A stretch of DNA of 64,000 bases from Demequina zhanjiangensis (GCF_030418315.1 NZ_JAUHPV010000003.1:186001-250000); one strand, 5' to 3'. Counted from the stretch's first letter, positions 51,142 to 61,557 are shown. Translations and numbers: made by a program. Notes: generated by a model not told the origin, from the letters alone.

Positions 51142-51157
51142 TCTAATCTAGGTTAGA
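51142..51157 (+). promoter_or_regulatory. Palindrome at the TetR gene start
   Basis: TCTAA-TCTAGG-TTAGA is a near-perfect palindrome (CTAAyCTAGrTTAG) that overlaps a possible -10 box TAGAAT, directly before the regulator's start codon. This is the expected place for TetR self-repression. Confidence 0.5.
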
Positions 51158-51166
51158 ATGGCAGGG

Positions 51167-51787
51167 ATGAACACGACAGCGACCGAGTCGACGAGCCCGA
51201 CGCCCAAGTCGGCCCACACCAGGCAGCGCATCCTCGACGCTGCCGCCGAGGTCCTGTCCCGCAAGGGTTACGCGGGCACACGTCTCGCGGACGTCGCCGC
51301 CGTCGCCCGCGTCCAGGCGCCCGCGATCTACTACTACTTCTCCTCGCGCGACGAGCTGGTCGAGGAGGTCATGTGGGTCGGCGCCAATCGCGTGAGGCTC
51401 CACCTCGAGGAGGTGCTCGCCGCGCTGCCGGCGCACACCTCGCAGATGGACCGGCTCATGGTGGCGGTCGACGCCCACCTGCGCTTCGAGCTGCAGCTGT
51501 CCCACTACGCGACCGCCTCGATCCGCAACGCCGGCCACGTGCCGGAGCAGATCCGCATCAGGCCCGCGGCCGAGGAGGCGCTCTACAGCCGACTGTGGCG
51601 TGACCTGTTCGTCGCCGCCCAGCAGGCGGGGGAGGTGCGCCCCGACCTCGACATCAACGTGTTCAGGCTGCTGCTGCTCGGCGCGCTCAACTGGGTGGTC
51701 GAATGGTGGAACCCGCGCACACGCTCGCTCGACGAGCTCGTCGCGACCGCGCAGTCGATGGTGCGCAACGGCGCGGGGGTCCGGTAG
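51167..51787 (+). CDS. TetR-family transcriptional regulator
   Basis: The 206-residue protein has a TetR helix-turn-helix at about residues 14-58 (RQRILDAAAEVLSRKGYAGT, RLADVAAVARVQAPAIYYYFSSRDELVEEV) and a C-terminal ligand domain similar to TetR_C_-type regulators of fatty-acid genes. The start could be the ATG at 51167 or at 51158; the first is favoured by a possible leaderless promoter. It is divergent from the aldehyde dehydrogenase gene, and both it and the Liv/dehydrogenase units may be its targets. Confidence 0.88.
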   Translation: MNTTATESTSPTPKSAHTRQRILDAAAEVLSRKGYAGTRLADVAAVARVQAPAIYYYFSSRDELVEEVMWVGANRVRLHLEEVLAALPAHTSQMDRLMVAVDAHLRFELQLSHYATASIRNAGHVPEQIRIRPAAEEALYSRLWRDLFVAAQQAGEVRPDLDINVFRLLLLGALNWVVEWWNPRTRSLDELVATAQSMVRNGAGVR

Positions 51788-51816
51788 GCGCCTGCGACGC
51801 GGCCAGGTCCAGGACT

Positions 51817-52881
51817 TCAACCGCGTCGGCCGGGAAGCCGATCCACGACCTTGCCGAGCGCGCCGCGGGCGAGTCCCACGAGCCCGAACGGCAGGAAGAA
51901 CGCGAACACGATGAGCACCACGCCGTAGGCGGCGCCCGTCGCAGCGGGGCTCACGCTCGAGGTGAACGTCGGCACGTACTGCACGAACAGCGCGCCCAGC
52001 ACCGCCCCAGGCACGGTTGCGAGCCCGCCGACGACGATGAGGGTCACGAACGAGATGGACAGCGCCAGGTTGAAGTTCTCCGGTCCCACGAACTCGAGCA
52101 GCATCGCGTACAGTCCGCCGGCGACGCCCGCGTAGGCCGCCGACGTCGCGAACAGCCTGGTCTTCGTCTGCCAGACGTTCACGCCGAGGGTCTCTGCCAC
52201 GAGCTCGGCGTCCCTCACCGCTACGAAGGAGCGGCCCAGCCGGCCGCGCGCCAGACGCCGAGTCGCGAGATAGGCGACCACCGCCGCCGCGAGCGCGAGG
52301 TAGTAGATCCACTGGTCATGCGCGAGGGGCACCCATGAGGGCGGGTCTGCGTCGATCGCGATCCCCCTGCTGCCGTGGGTGAGCGGTTCGAAGGCGCGTA
52401 TCGCGGCCGGAGTCGCCATCGCGAGCGCGAGCGTGACCAGGCCGAGCTGCAGCCCATGGAGCCGCAGCGCAGGCAGCCCGATCACGTAGCCGACGGCGAA
52501 CGGCAGCATGCCGGCGACGAGCAGCGTCGCGGGGTGCGGGATGCCCAGCTCTCCTCCGACAGCGACGGCGTACGCACCGATCGCGAAGAACGCCGAGTGG
52601 CCGAGCGACACCTGGCCGCCGAAGCCGACGAGCAGGTTCAGGCCCAGCCCCACCACCGTCCAGATCATCACGAGCGTGACGGTGAGGTTGATGTAGCTGG
52701 GATTCACGAGCGGGATGCCCAGCAGGGCGATGCCCCCGAGCGCGGTCGCGAGGATCGCGAGCCAGCGGGGCGGCGCCAACGGCGGGCGGGGCCGGCGCAG
52801 CCACTCGGCGACCGACGCGCGAGCACCGTCGGCGGCTCGGTCGGCTCTCCGTGCAGCCTGGGGCGGGGTGACGACGCTCAT
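51817..52881 (-). CDS. livM: Branched-chain amino-acid-type ABC transporter permease (LivM)
   Basis: The 354-residue permease has about ten hydrophobic segments with LivM signatures: LGLNLLVGFGGQVSLGHSAFFAIGAYAVA near residue 85, GLPALRLHGLQLGLVTLALAM, LGVNVWQTKTRLFATSAAYAGVAGGLYA, and GGLATVPGAVLGALFVQYVP. The start is the ATG at 52881, overlapping the livH stop (ATGA). The longer open frame continuing upstream through the other transporter genes is a GC-bias artefact. It is the last gene of the Liv operon. The transported compound could be an amino acid, an amide or an aromatic acid. Confidence 0.92.
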   Translation of the reverse strand: MSVVTPPQAARRADRAADGARASVAEWLRRPRPPLAPPRWLAILATALGGIALLGIPLVNPSYINLTVTLVMIWTVVGLGLNLLVGFGGQVSLGHSAFFAIGAYAVAVGGELGIPHPATLLVAGMLPFAVGYVIGLPALRLHGLQLGLVTLALAMATPAAIRAFEPLTHGSRGIAIDADPPSWVPLAHDQWIYYLALAAAVVAYLATRRLARGRLGRSFVAVRDAELVAETLGVNVWQTKTRLFATSAAYAGVAGGLYAMLLEFVGPENFNLALSISFVTLIVVGGLATVPGAVLGALFVQYVPTFTSSVSPAATGAAYGVVLIVFAFFLPFGLVGLARGALGKVVDRLPGRRG

Positions 52882-53753
52882 ACGCGCACCACCTCGCGTC
52901 GGCCCAGCATCCCTTGTGGTCGCACGAGCAGGACGATCACGATGATGAGCAGCGCCACCACCTGCTTGAAGTCCGATCCATGCGGCAGGTAGCTGCCGGC
53001 AAGGTTCTCGACGACGCCGACTGCGACACCGCCGAGCAGTGCGCCGACGGGGGAGTCGAGGCCCCCGAGCGTCGCTGCGGCGAAGGCGTAGATCAGCACC
53101 GGCGCCATCATCCCCGGGTGCAGGAACAGCTCGGGCGCGATCAGCGTGCCCGCGAGCGCGCCGACGGCGCCCGCGATCGCCCATCCGATCGTCATGGTGC
53201 GGCCCGTCGAGATGCCTGACAGCTCGGCCGACTCGGGCGCCGACACCGCCGCGCGCATCCTGAGCCCCATCCGGGTGAACTCGAACAGGACTCCGAGCCC
53301 GAGCGCGACCGCGAGGACCGTGACCGCGATGCCGATGTCCTGGCGGGACACGGCGATCTCGCCCAGGTCCAGCGCGCCGCCTCCGAACAGCGCCGGTACC
53401 TCCTTGGTCTGATAGGTCCACGCCCAGCCGATCACAGCGTTGAGCGCGATCATCATGCCGAGCGTCACGATGATCAGCGGCAACGCCTGATGGCGCTTCA
53501 CGAGCGGCCTCACGAGCGTGCGCTCCATCGCGGCCGAGAGCGCCGCGAGGATCGCCATGGAGAGCACGAGCGCCGCCCACAGCGGCAGGCCCCACACCGT
53601 GAGCTGCCACGACACGTACGCGCCGAGCAGTGCGAGCTCGCCCTGCGCGAAGTTGAGGGTCCGCGATGCGCGGTAGACGAGCACGATCGCGAGCGCGAGC
53701 GCGCCGTAGATCGCGCCGGTCGCGATCCCGTCGGCCACTTGTTGGAGGAGCAT
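52878..53753 (-). CDS. livH: Branched-chain amino-acid-type ABC transporter permease (LivH)
   Basis: The 291-residue permease shows the LivH pattern: GAIYGALALAIVLVYRASRTLNFAQGELALLGAYVSW at the N-terminus, MRAAVSAPESAELSGI-STGRTMTIGWAIAGAVGALAG in the middle and GGLDSPVGALLGGVAVGVVENLAG near the end. It overlaps livM by four bases and is 12 bases from livF. It pairs with LivM to form the membrane channel. Confidence 0.93.
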   Translation of the reverse strand: MLLQQVADGIATGAIYGALALAIVLVYRASRTLNFAQGELALLGAYVSWQLTVWGLPLWAALVLSMAILAALSAAMERTLVRPLVKRHQALPLIIVTLGMMIALNAVIGWAWTYQTKEVPALFGGGALDLGEIAVSRQDIGIAVTVLAVALGLGVLFEFTRMGLRMRAAVSAPESAELSGISTGRTMTIGWAIAGAVGALAGTLIAPELFLHPGMMAPVLIYAFAAATLGGLDSPVGALLGGVAVGVVENLAGSYLPHGSDFKQVVALLIIVIVLLVRPQGMLGRREVVRV

Positions 53754-53765
53754 CGGTGGTCCCTT

Positions 53766-54473
53766 CTAGACGCCCAGGTAGGCCCTGCGCACGTCGTCGT
53801 TGTCCCTGAGATCTGCGGCCGGACCCCGCACGGTGATGCGGCCGCTCTCGATGACCAGGGCGTCCTCGGCGATGCCGAGCGCGACCTGCGCGTTCTGCTC
53901 GACGAGGAGCATCGCGGTGTCCGACTCGCGGCCGAGCTCGTCGAGCGTGGCGAAGAGGTCGGTGGTGATCTTCGGCGCGAGCCCAAGCGAGGGCTCGTCG
54001 AGCAGCAGCAGGCGAGGCGCGGCCATGAGGGCGCGCGCGATCGCGAGGAGCTGCTGTTCGCCGCCGCTGAGTCCTGAGGCGGGTCGTGAGCTCCGCTCGC
54101 CCAGGCGGGGGAAGCGCTCCATCCAGGCGTCCGCCTCGGCAAGCACGGTGCGCCACGGCCGACGGTTGCCGCCGATCAGCAGGTTCTCCTTCACCGTGAG
54201 GTCGCCGAAGGTGCCGCGACCTTGCGGCACGTGGGAGACGCCGGCGGCGGCGATCCTGTGCGGGGTCAGGCCCACGAGCTCGACACCGTCGAGCGTGATG
54301 GAGCCCTGTGCCTGAGTAAGGCCGGAGATCGTCCGGAGCACGGTGGTCTTGCCTGCTCCGTTCGCGCCGAGGGCGACGAGCCTTCCGCTCGTCTTCACCT
54401 CGAAGGCGATGTCGTGGAGCACGGTGACGGGCCCGTAGCCGGCGGAGGCGATGTCGACGTGGAGGAGACTCAT
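53766..54473 (-). CDS. livF: Branched-chain amino-acid-type ABC ATPase (LivF)
   Basis: The 235-residue ATPase has Walker A GANGAGKTT, signature LSGGEQQLLAIARAL, Walker B LLLLDEPSLGLAP and the LivF-typical HVPQGRGTFGDLTVKENLLIG. It overlaps livG by four bases (ATGA at 54470-54473). It forms a heterodimer with LivG to drive import. Confidence 0.93.
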   Translation of the reverse strand: MSLLHVDIASAGYGPVTVLHDIAFEVKTSGRLVALGANGAGKTTVLRTISGLTQAQGSITLDGVELVGLTPHRIAAAGVSHVPQGRGTFGDLTVKENLLIGGNRRPWRTVLAEADAWMERFPRLGERSSRPASGLSGGEQQLLAIARALMAAPRLLLLDEPSLGLAPKITTDLFATLDELGRESDTAMLLVEQNAQVALGIAEDALVIESGRITVRGPAADLRDNDDVRRAYLGV

Positions 54474-55237
54474 GCGGCGCTCCCGAGGTAGGCGGCGACC
54501 ACCTGCGGGTCGCGCGCGACCTCGTGGGGGTCGCCCTGCGCGATGAGGCGTCCGAAGTCGAGCACCGCAACGCGGTCGCAGACGGAGGTGACGAGCCCCA
54601 TGTGATGCTCCACCAGGAGGATTGCGGCGCCACGTTCGGCGGCGAGCCTCCGCAGCGTGGTGCCAAGCTCGAGCACCTCCGAGTGGACGAGCCCGTTCGC
54701 AGGCTCGTCCACGAGCAGGAGGCGCGGCTCCCCCAGGAGTGCGCGGGCCAGCTCGATCCTCTTGAGGGTGCCGAAGGGGAGGGTGCCGACCATGCGGCCT
54801 GCCACGTCCGACAGCTCGAGCTCCGCGAGCAGCGCGATCGCCCGTGCACTGAGCTCGGTCTCCGACCGGCCGATGCGCCGCAGTCCGAGCGTGGTCGCCC
54901 ACCAGCCGCCGGTCGTGGAGTGATAGCCGCCCGCGAGGACGTTCTCGAGCACCGTCCGGCTCGGCAGCAGGCCGATGTTCTGAAAGGTGCGTCCGACCCC
55001 GAGGCTCGCGATCCGGTGGCGGGGTAGGCCCGTGACCTCGCGGCCCGCGACCTTGATGCTCCCCGACTGCGGGCGGTACAGGCCACCGATGCAGTTGAAG
55101 AGGCTCGTCTTGCCTGCGCCGTTCGGTCCGATGAGGCCGACGACCTCGCCGTCGGCCACGTCGAGGCTGGGTCCGTCGAGCGCCTGGAGCCCGCCGAAGG
55201 ACAGGCGGACGTCGCGCACCTCGAGCAGGGCGGTCAT
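54470..55237 (-). CDS. livG: Branched-chain amino-acid-type ABC ATPase (LivG)
   Basis: The 255-residue ATPase has Walker A GPNGAGKTSLFNCIGG, the LivG-typical GVGRTFQNIGLLPSRTVLENVLAG, a family-typical GTLPFGTLKRIELARALLGEP (the LSGGQ position is LPFGT, as usual for LivG) and Walker B LLLVDEPANGL. The start is the ATG at 55237, with GAGGAG upstream; the open frame extends to 55303. It follows the binding-protein gene after a strong hairpin. Confidence 0.92.
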   Translation of the reverse strand: MTALLEVRDVRLSFGGLQALDGPSLDVADGEVVGLIGPNGAGKTSLFNCIGGLYRPQSGSIKVAGREVTGLPRHRIASLGVGRTFQNIGLLPSRTVLENVLAGGYHSTTGGWWATTLGLRRIGRSETELSARAIALLAELELSDVAGRMVGTLPFGTLKRIELARALLGEPRLLLVDEPANGLVHSEVLELGTTLRRLAAERGAAILLVEHHMGLVTSVCDRVAVLDFGRLIAQGDPHEVARDPQVVAAYLGSAA

Positions 55238-55274
55238 GTGCAGCTCCTCGTTCGTATGCTCATCGCCTGGGGAG

Positions 55275-55305
55275 GCGTGGGCCCGACGCGTGGTCGGGCC
55301 CACGC
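55275..55305 (-). terminator. Perfect 13-bp hairpin after the Liv binding-protein gene
   Basis: GCGTGGGCCCGAC (55275-55287) pairs perfectly with GTCGGGCCCACGC (55293-55305) around a 5-base loop. It is 5 bases from the binding-protein stop and before livG. It resembles the one after the other binding-protein gene at 21402. Confidence 0.7.
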
Positions 55306-55310
55306 GGCCC

Positions 55311-56609
55311 TCAGTTGGCGGTGTAGGTGTCCTCGGCGACGTCCCAGTTGTCGCCGTTGAAGACCTGCACCTTCACCTCGCTGAACACGTACGGGTAGTC
55401 GGGCGAGGTGGAGATCGCGACCGGCGCGAGGTCGAGCTCGAGCCCATCGAACGACGTCGCGGCGTCGAGCAGGGCCTCGCGCGTGCAGCCCTCCATCTCC
55501 TGCAGCGCAGCCTCGAGCAGCTGGGCCGTCTGGTAGCCCGCGGCGGCCGGTGCCGAGAGCGCGTTGACCTCGTCGGGGTGCGCCGCCGCGAAGGTGGTCC
55601 ACGCGTCGTAGCCCGCGTCGCCTGCGAGCGACGGGTCGGTGATGTCCTTCGTGTAGGCGATCGACACGACGCCGTCCGCCGCCCCTTCGCCTGCAGGCTT
55701 CAGGAAGAACGTCGCGTCTGCTGCCGGTGCGTTGATGACCGTGGTCGCGTCCCAGCCGAGCTCGAGCTTCTTCTTCAGCGACTGCGTGGCGAACGCTCCC
55801 ACCGCCCAGTCGAGGAAGACGTCTGCGTCCGACGCCGCGAGAGCCGTGACCTGGCTGTCCACCGACGCGCTCGCGAGCTCGTAGGGCTCCGCGGCGATGA
55901 TCTCGATGCCGGTGCCTTCGAACGCCGCCTCGAACCCTGCGTGGATGCTCTCGCCGAAGTCGTCGTTCTGATAGAGGATCGCCGCAGTCGAGTCGGGGTG
56001 GTTGTCGATCAGGTAGGCAGCCAGTGCCTGCACCTCGAAGCCGTACTGCGGCATGAAGCCCGTGGTCCATGGAGTCGTCTCGTGGAGCGCGAGGATCGCG
56101 TCGGAGCCGGTGCCGACGAACAGGTTGGGCACGCCGGCCTCCTCGACGTACGGTGCGACGCCGATCGCGGCGCCGGTGCCGAGCACGCCTGCGAGCGCGA
56201 ACACCTCGTCCTGCTCCACGAGCTGCCGGACGTTCGCCGCCGTCTTCGCGGGGTCGTAGCCGTCGTCGATCACGGAGATCGTGACGTCGCGGGTGACACC
56301 GTCGGCGAACTCGAGCCCGCCCGCCGCGTTGAGGTCGTCGAAGTAGGCCTTGAGCGTCTGCCCGATCGCCCCGTACGCGGCCGCGGGGCCGGACAGGGGG
56401 ATGCTGGTGCCGATCCTGACCTCGGTGTCGGTGAAGCCGGGGCTGCACTCCTCCGCGATGCCCATGGTGCTGCTGGTGGGGCTCGCCTCTCCGGCGTCGG
56501 CGGGGGTCTCGCGTCCCGCGCATCCGGTGAGCGCAAGCGCGGTGACTGCGACCCCTGCGGTGGCCGCGGGCAGGATGCGGGGGCGGTGGGTGGTGCGTGC
56601 GTGGGACAT
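55311..56609 (-). CDS. Branched-chain amino-acid-type ABC substrate-binding lipoprotein
   Basis: The 432-residue protein has a lipoprotein signal (hydrophobic run, lipobox LTGC with Cys30). The mature part is a type I binding protein of the LivJ family: VRIGTSIPLSGPAAAYGAIGQTLKAYFDDLNAAGG, DDGYDPAKTAANVRQLVEQDEVFALAGVLG, and AILYQNDDFGESIHAGFEAAFEG. It captures the ligand outside the cell. The ATG has GAGGAGGAGA upstream. It is the first gene of the Liv operon, with the 41-bp element 217 bases upstream. Confidence 0.92.
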   Translation of the reverse strand: MSHARTTHRPRILPAATAGVAVTALALTGCAGRETPADAGEASPTSSTMGIAEECSPGFTDTEVRIGTSIPLSGPAAAYGAIGQTLKAYFDDLNAAGGLEFADGVTRDVTISVIDDGYDPAKTAANVRQLVEQDEVFALAGVLGTGAAIGVAPYVEEAGVPNLFVGTGSDAILALHETTPWTTGFMPQYGFEVQALAAYLIDNHPDSTAAILYQNDDFGESIHAGFEAAFEGTGIEIIAAEPYELASASVDSQVTALAASDADVFLDWAVGAFATQSLKKKLELGWDATTVINAPAADATFFLKPAGEGAADGVVSIAYTKDITDPSLAGDAGYDAWTTFAAAHPDEVNALSAPAAAGYQTAQLLEAALQEMEGCTREALLDAATSFDGLELDLAPVAISTSPDYPYVFSEVKVQVFNGDNWDVAEDTYTAN

Positions 56610-56618
56610 GTCTCCTCC

Positions 56619-56816
56619 TCAAGTTCCTGCGTGCGGGGCCCGCAGGGTGCGCAGAGGTGCGGGCCGGGGTCCCGGAGCGCACCAGAGTTCTCGTCCCGGC
56701 TCGGTCGCGCGGCGGCAGGGTGCGGCGTCGTTGCCGCGTTCCGCCGCGGGGCCGTGGTTGAGGCCGGGCGAGGGGCGGACGTCGCCGCGCCGAGGCGGTG
56801 GTCCGTCGTGGGTCAT
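56619..56816 (-). other. Possible 65-residue leader ORF before the Liv binding-protein gene
   Basis: The ORF starts with ATG-ACC nine bases after the ribosome-site-like end of the 41-bp element, just as the aldehyde dehydrogenase does after its own copy. It ends ten bases before the binding-protein ATG. It is rich in Pro and Arg and is not recognised. It could be a leader peptide, a remnant of a duplicated promoter with the start codon, or noncoding. Confidence 0.3.
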
Positions 56817-56825
56817 CGTCGTTCG

Positions 56826-56866
56826 CCTACTCTCCGTTGAGCAGATAAGTTAATGACGCATCACAT
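56826..56866 (-). promoter_or_regulatory. 41-bp conserved regulatory element, copy B
   Basis: Copy B is 37 of 41 identical to 51067-51107. The four changes are scattered and TGACGCATCA replaces the perfect palindrome. It is the likely promoter/operator of the Liv operon. The rest of the 512-base gap (56867-57121) has no gene; it includes the palindrome GTTCACGTGAAC at 57073-57084 and a CGAGCG-GT-CGCTCG stem at 57084-57097, near the stop of the nitronate monooxygenase gene. Confidence 0.72.
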
Positions 56867-57121
56867 GCTAGGCGGAATCACGGTCATGCGCAACCAGTCG
56901 GACCTTGGGGTGTCAGGTCGGCTGGGCAGCAGGGGTGCTCCTGCGTCAGGACAGCGAGTATCCAGGTAAAAAGGCATGCAGAAGGGGCGCTGCGCGGGCC
57001 GAGCTCGCGTGAAGCGGGAGAGGCCGCAGCGAAGCAGGCGCTCTTGCGTCAATTCGTATTCACGTCGATGAAGTTCACGTGAACGAGCGGTCGCTCGAAC
57101 GTCGAGCTCCCGTGGGGCCGG

Positions 57122-58120
<999 letters not shown>

Positions 58121-60310
58121 CTACTCGTAGATCTCGCCGGATGCGGCCCTGGCCACAAGCGATGCGGGCGGTCGGAACCGCTCGCCGTACTGCTCAGCGA
58201 GCTGCTCGGCGCGTGCGACGAACCCCGGCAGGCCGCCGTCGTACTGGTTGACGTACTGAAGCACGCCGCCTGTCCATGCGGGGAAGCCGATCCCGTAGAT
58301 CGATCCGATGTTGGCGTCGGCCACGCTCGTGAGCACGTGGTTGTCCAGGCAGTCGATGGTGTCGAGCGCCTCGGCGAACAGCATCCGCTCCTGGAGGTCC
58401 ACGAGCGGCACCTCGGTGTGGCCCGACCCGTAGCGGTCGCGGACGCCCTGCCAGATCCCGGTGCGGCGGCCGTTCTCGTCGTAGTCGTAGAAGCCCTTGC
58501 CCGCCTTGCGCCCCGGCCGGCCCTGCTCGTCGACCATCCAGTCGACGACCGCCTCAGCCGGGTGTGCGATCCACGGGGTGCCCTCCGCCTCCTGTGCTGC
58601 CCTCGTCTCGTCGCGGATCTTCTGGGTGAGCGACAGCGCGAGCTCGTCCAGCAGCTGGAGCGGCCCAGCGGGGTATCCGGCCTGCAGTGCCGCCTGCTCG
58701 ACCGTGGCGGGCTCCACGCCCTCGCGCACCGCCGCGACCGCCTCGTCGATGAACTTGCCGATCACGCGCGAGGTGAAGAAGCCTCGCGCATCGTTGACCA
58801 CGATCGGCGTCTTGCGGATCTGGAGCACGAAGTCGAAGACCTTGGCGAGCACGGCGTCGCTCGTCTGCCTGCCGCGGACGATCTCGACGAGCGGCATCTT
58901 GTCCACGGGGGAGAAGAAGTGGATGCCGATGAAGTCCTCGGACCTGTCCACGCCTTCGGCGAGCACGCTGATCGGCAGCGTCGACGTGTTGGAGCCGAGC
59001 ACGGCGTCGGGCTCCACGACGTCCTGGATGCCACGGAAGGCCTCCTGCTTGACTGGGACGGACTCGAAGACGGCCTCGATCACGAAGTCGACGCCCGCGA
59101 AGTCCTCGGGGCTGTCGGTCGTCGTGATCCTGCCGAGCAGCGCCGCGCTCCGCTCGTCTGTGGTGAGGCCGCGCTTCAGCGCCTTGTCCTCGAGCGTTCT
59201 CGAGTAGTCCTTGCCCTTCTCCGCCGACTCCTTCGACACGTCCTTGAGGACCACGTCGATGCCTGCCTTCGCGGCGACGTAGGCGATCGCGGCGCCCATC
59301 ATTCCCGCACCGATCACGCCCAGCTTGCGCGCCTGGTACGGCGGATAGCCGATGGGACGGTTGGCGCCCTGGTTGATCGTCTGGAGATCGAAGAAGAACG
59401 CCTTGATCATGTTCTTCGCCACCTGGGTGTGCGTGAGCTGCACCAGGTATCGCGTCTCGATGAGCGACGCGGTGTCGAAATCGACGTACGCGCCCTCGAC
59501 CGCGGCGGCCATCGCCGCGCGCGGCGCGGGCAGGGGCGAGCCCTTGAGCTGCTTGCGCAGCATCGCGGGCATGGCGGCGAGCACGGGGGCGAGCGAGGGC
59601 GACTGCGGTGAGCCGCCGGGCAGGCGGAAGCCCTTCACGTCCCATGGCTTCACCGGCTCGGGATTCGCGGCGATCCACGCCTTCGCGCGGTCGACGATCT
59701 CGTCGCGCGGAGCGAGCTCGTCCACGAGCCCTGCGTCGAGCGCGCCCTCGGCCGTGAACTTCTTCGCCGGGAGGATCACGTCCGCGAGCGCCTTCTGGAG
59801 CCCGAGCATGCGTACCGTGCGCGTCACCCCGCCTCCGCCCGGCAGCAGCCCGAGCGACACCTCGGGGAGGCCGAACCTGAGGCTCGGCGCGTCCGATGCG
59901 GCGATCCGGTGGTGAGTGGCGAGCGCGACCTCCAGGCCGCCTCCCAGCGCGGTGCCGTCGAGCGTGGCGACCACGGGCCTGCCGAGCTGCTCGAGGCGCC
60001 TGAGGAGGGCCTTCACGTGGTCGATGTGCGCGGTCTCCTCGGCGGCCTTCGAGGGGTCTGCCGCCCGGAGCAGGTTGAGGTCGCCGCCGGCGAACCAGCT
60101 CTTCTTCGCCGAGGCGAGGATGACGCCTGCGATCTTCTCCTTCTCCGCCTCGAGCCTGTCCACGGTCGCTTCGAGAGAGGAGACGAAGTGGGAGTTCATG
60201 GTGTTCGCCCCGCTGTCGGGGTCGTCCATGGTGATGGTGACGACGCCGTCGTCGTCCTGGGTCCAGTCGTAGTGGTGCACCATGTCGGTCCTGTCCTCGG
60301 TGAGGCTCAT
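58121..60310 (-). CDS. FadB-like bifunctional enoyl-CoA hydratase / 3-hydroxyacyl-CoA dehydrogenase
   Basis: The 729-residue protein has an N-terminal crotonase domain ([19 protein letters not shown] and [17 protein letters not shown], with the two catalytic Glu) and a C-terminal dehydrogenase part ([20 protein letters not shown] for [20 protein letters not shown] with the catalytic His; a second helical domain with NVGSIYG-like [13 protein letters not shown]). It hydrates and oxidises acyl-CoA intermediates. The ATG at 60310 has AAGGAG; the thiolase stop lies next to it. It forms a pair with the thiolase. Confidence 0.93.
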   Translation of the reverse strand: MSLTEDRTDMVHHYDWTQDDDGVVTITMDDPDSGANTMNSHFVSSLEATVDRLEAEKEKIAGVILASAKKSWFAGGDLNLLRAADPSKAAEETAHIDHVKALLRRLEQLGRPVVATLDGTALGGGLEVALATHHRIAASDAPSLRFGLPEVSLGLLPGGGGVTRTVRMLGLQKALADVILPAKKFTAEGALDAGLVDELAPRDEIVDRAKAWIAANPEPVKPWDVKGFRLPGGSPQSPSLAPVLAAMPAMLRKQLKGSPLPAPRAAMAAAVEGAYVDFDTASLIETRYLVQLTHTQVAKNMIKAFFFDLQTINQGANRPIGYPPYQARKLGVIGAGMMGAAIAYVAAKAGIDVVLKDVSKESAEKGKDYSRTLEDKALKRGLTTDERSAALLGRITTTDSPEDFAGVDFVIEAVFESVPVKQEAFRGIQDVVEPDAVLGSNTSTLPISVLAEGVDRSEDFIGIHFFSPVDKMPLVEIVRGRQTSDAVLAKVFDFVLQIRKTPIVVNDARGFFTSRVIGKFIDEAVAAVREGVEPATVEQAALQAGYPAGPLQLLDELALSLTQKIRDETRAAQEAEGTPWIAHPAEAVVDWMVDEQGRPGRKAGKGFYDYDENGRRTGIWQGVRDRYGSGHTEVPLVDLQERMLFAEALDTIDCLDNHVLTSVADANIGSIYGIGFPAWTGGVLQYVNQYDGGLPGFVARAEQLAEQYGERFRPPASLVARAASGEIYE

Positions 60311-60311
60311 G

Positions 60312-61532
60312 TCAGGCTCCTTCCTCGACACGCTCGATGACGGTGGCGACGCCCATGCCGGCGCCCACGCACAGGGTTGCGAGGCCTCGGGTGAGATCGC
60401 GGCGCTCGAGCTCGTCGAGCAGGGTTCCGAGGATCATCGCGCCGGTCGCTCCGAGCGGGTGGCCCATCGCGATGGCGCCGCCATTGACGTTGACCTTGTC
60501 GTGAGAGATGCCCATCTCCCGCTCCCAACGCATCACGACCGAGGCGAACGCCTCGTTGAGCTCGAACAGGTCGATGTCGTCCACGGACAGGCCGGCCTTC
60601 GCGAGCGCCTTGCGCGTGGCGGGGGCGGGGCCTGTGAGCATGATCGTCGGCTCCGACCCGGTGACGGCGGCGGAGACGATGCGTGCGCGCGGCGTGAGGC
60701 CCAGCCTCTCGCCGATCTCCTTGCTGCCGATGATCATCAGCGCGGCGCCGTCCACGATCCCGGAGGAGTTCGCGGCGGTGTGCACGTGGTCGATCCGTTC
60801 GAGCGAGTGGTACTTCTGCATCGCGACGGCGTCGTAGCCGGCCTCCGCGCCCAACGTGGCGAAGGCGGGCTTGAGCGCGCCGAGCGACTCCACGGTGGAC
60901 CCAGGGCGTCGGTGCTCGTCGGTGTCGAGCACGGTGACCCCGTTGATGTCCTTGACCGGCACGATCGAGCGCGCGAAGCGGCCCTCGTTCCAGGCGTCGT
61001 CCGCGCGCTTCTGGGACTCGACCGCGAACGCATCGATCTCCTCGCGCGTGAAGCCCTCGATCGTGGCGATCAGGTCGGCGCTCACGCCCTGCGGCACGAA
61101 GTGAAGGTCGTAGTTGGTCGTCGGGTCCTGGACGTAGGCGCCGCCGTCGGAGCCGATCGGCACGCGCGACATGGACTCGACGCCGCCTGCGAGCACCAGG
61201 CTCTCGAAGCCGCTGCCCACCTTCTGGGCGGCGGTGTTGACCGCCTCGAGCCCGGAGGCGCAGAACCTGTTGAGCTGGACGCCCGCGACGCTCTCGGGCA
61301 GTCCCGCGACCAGCGCCGCGGTCCGGGCGATATCGCCGCCCTGCTCGCCGATGGGGGAGACGACGCCGAGCACGATGTCGTCGATGAGCTCGGGGTCCAG
61401 GCCCGGGTTGCGCTCCTGGAGCGCGTGGATCAGGCCGACCACCAGGTCGACGGGCTTGATGCCGTGCAGCGCCCCGCCGCGGTTCTTGCCGCGCGGGGTG
61501 CGGACGGCGTCGTAGATGTATGCCTCGGTCAT
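60312..61532 (-). CDS. Acetyl-CoA C-acyltransferase (thiolase)
   Basis: The 406-residue thiolase has the catalytic Cys in [18 protein letters not shown], His in [16 protein letters not shown] and second Cys in [15 protein letters not shown]. It is the last step of beta-oxidation. The start has GGGAGGA six bases upstream. It lies directly before fadB in the operon, with the acyl-CoA dehydrogenase 25 bases upstream. Confidence 0.94.
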   Translation of the reverse strand: MTEAYIYDAVRTPRGKNRGGALHGIKPVDLVVGLIHALQERNPGLDPELIDDIVLGVVSPIGEQGGDIARTAALVAGLPESVAGVQLNRFCASGLEAVNTAAQKVGSGFESLVLAGGVESMSRVPIGSDGGAYVQDPTTNYDLHFVPQGVSADLIATIEGFTREEIDAFAVESQKRADDAWNEGRFARSIVPVKDINGVTVLDTDEHRRPGSTVESLGALKPAFATLGAEAGYDAVAMQKYHSLERIDHVHTAANSSGIVDGAALMIIGSKEIGERLGLTPRARIVSAAVTGSEPTIMLTGPAPATRKALAKAGLSVDDIDLFELNEAFASVVMRWEREMGISHDKVNVNGGAIAMGHPLGATGAMILGTLLDELERRDLTRGLATLCVGAGMGVATVIERVEEGA

Positions 61533-61557
61533 GATGTCCTCCCAGTGCTGCGCTGTC

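Noticed and set aside
51817..55086. A single 1089-codon open frame on the minus strand across four transporter genes
   Set aside because: Only its last 354 codons match a protein family (LivM). The rest is an Arg/Ala/Gly-rich reading of livH, livF and livG in a wrong frame, a common effect of high GC.
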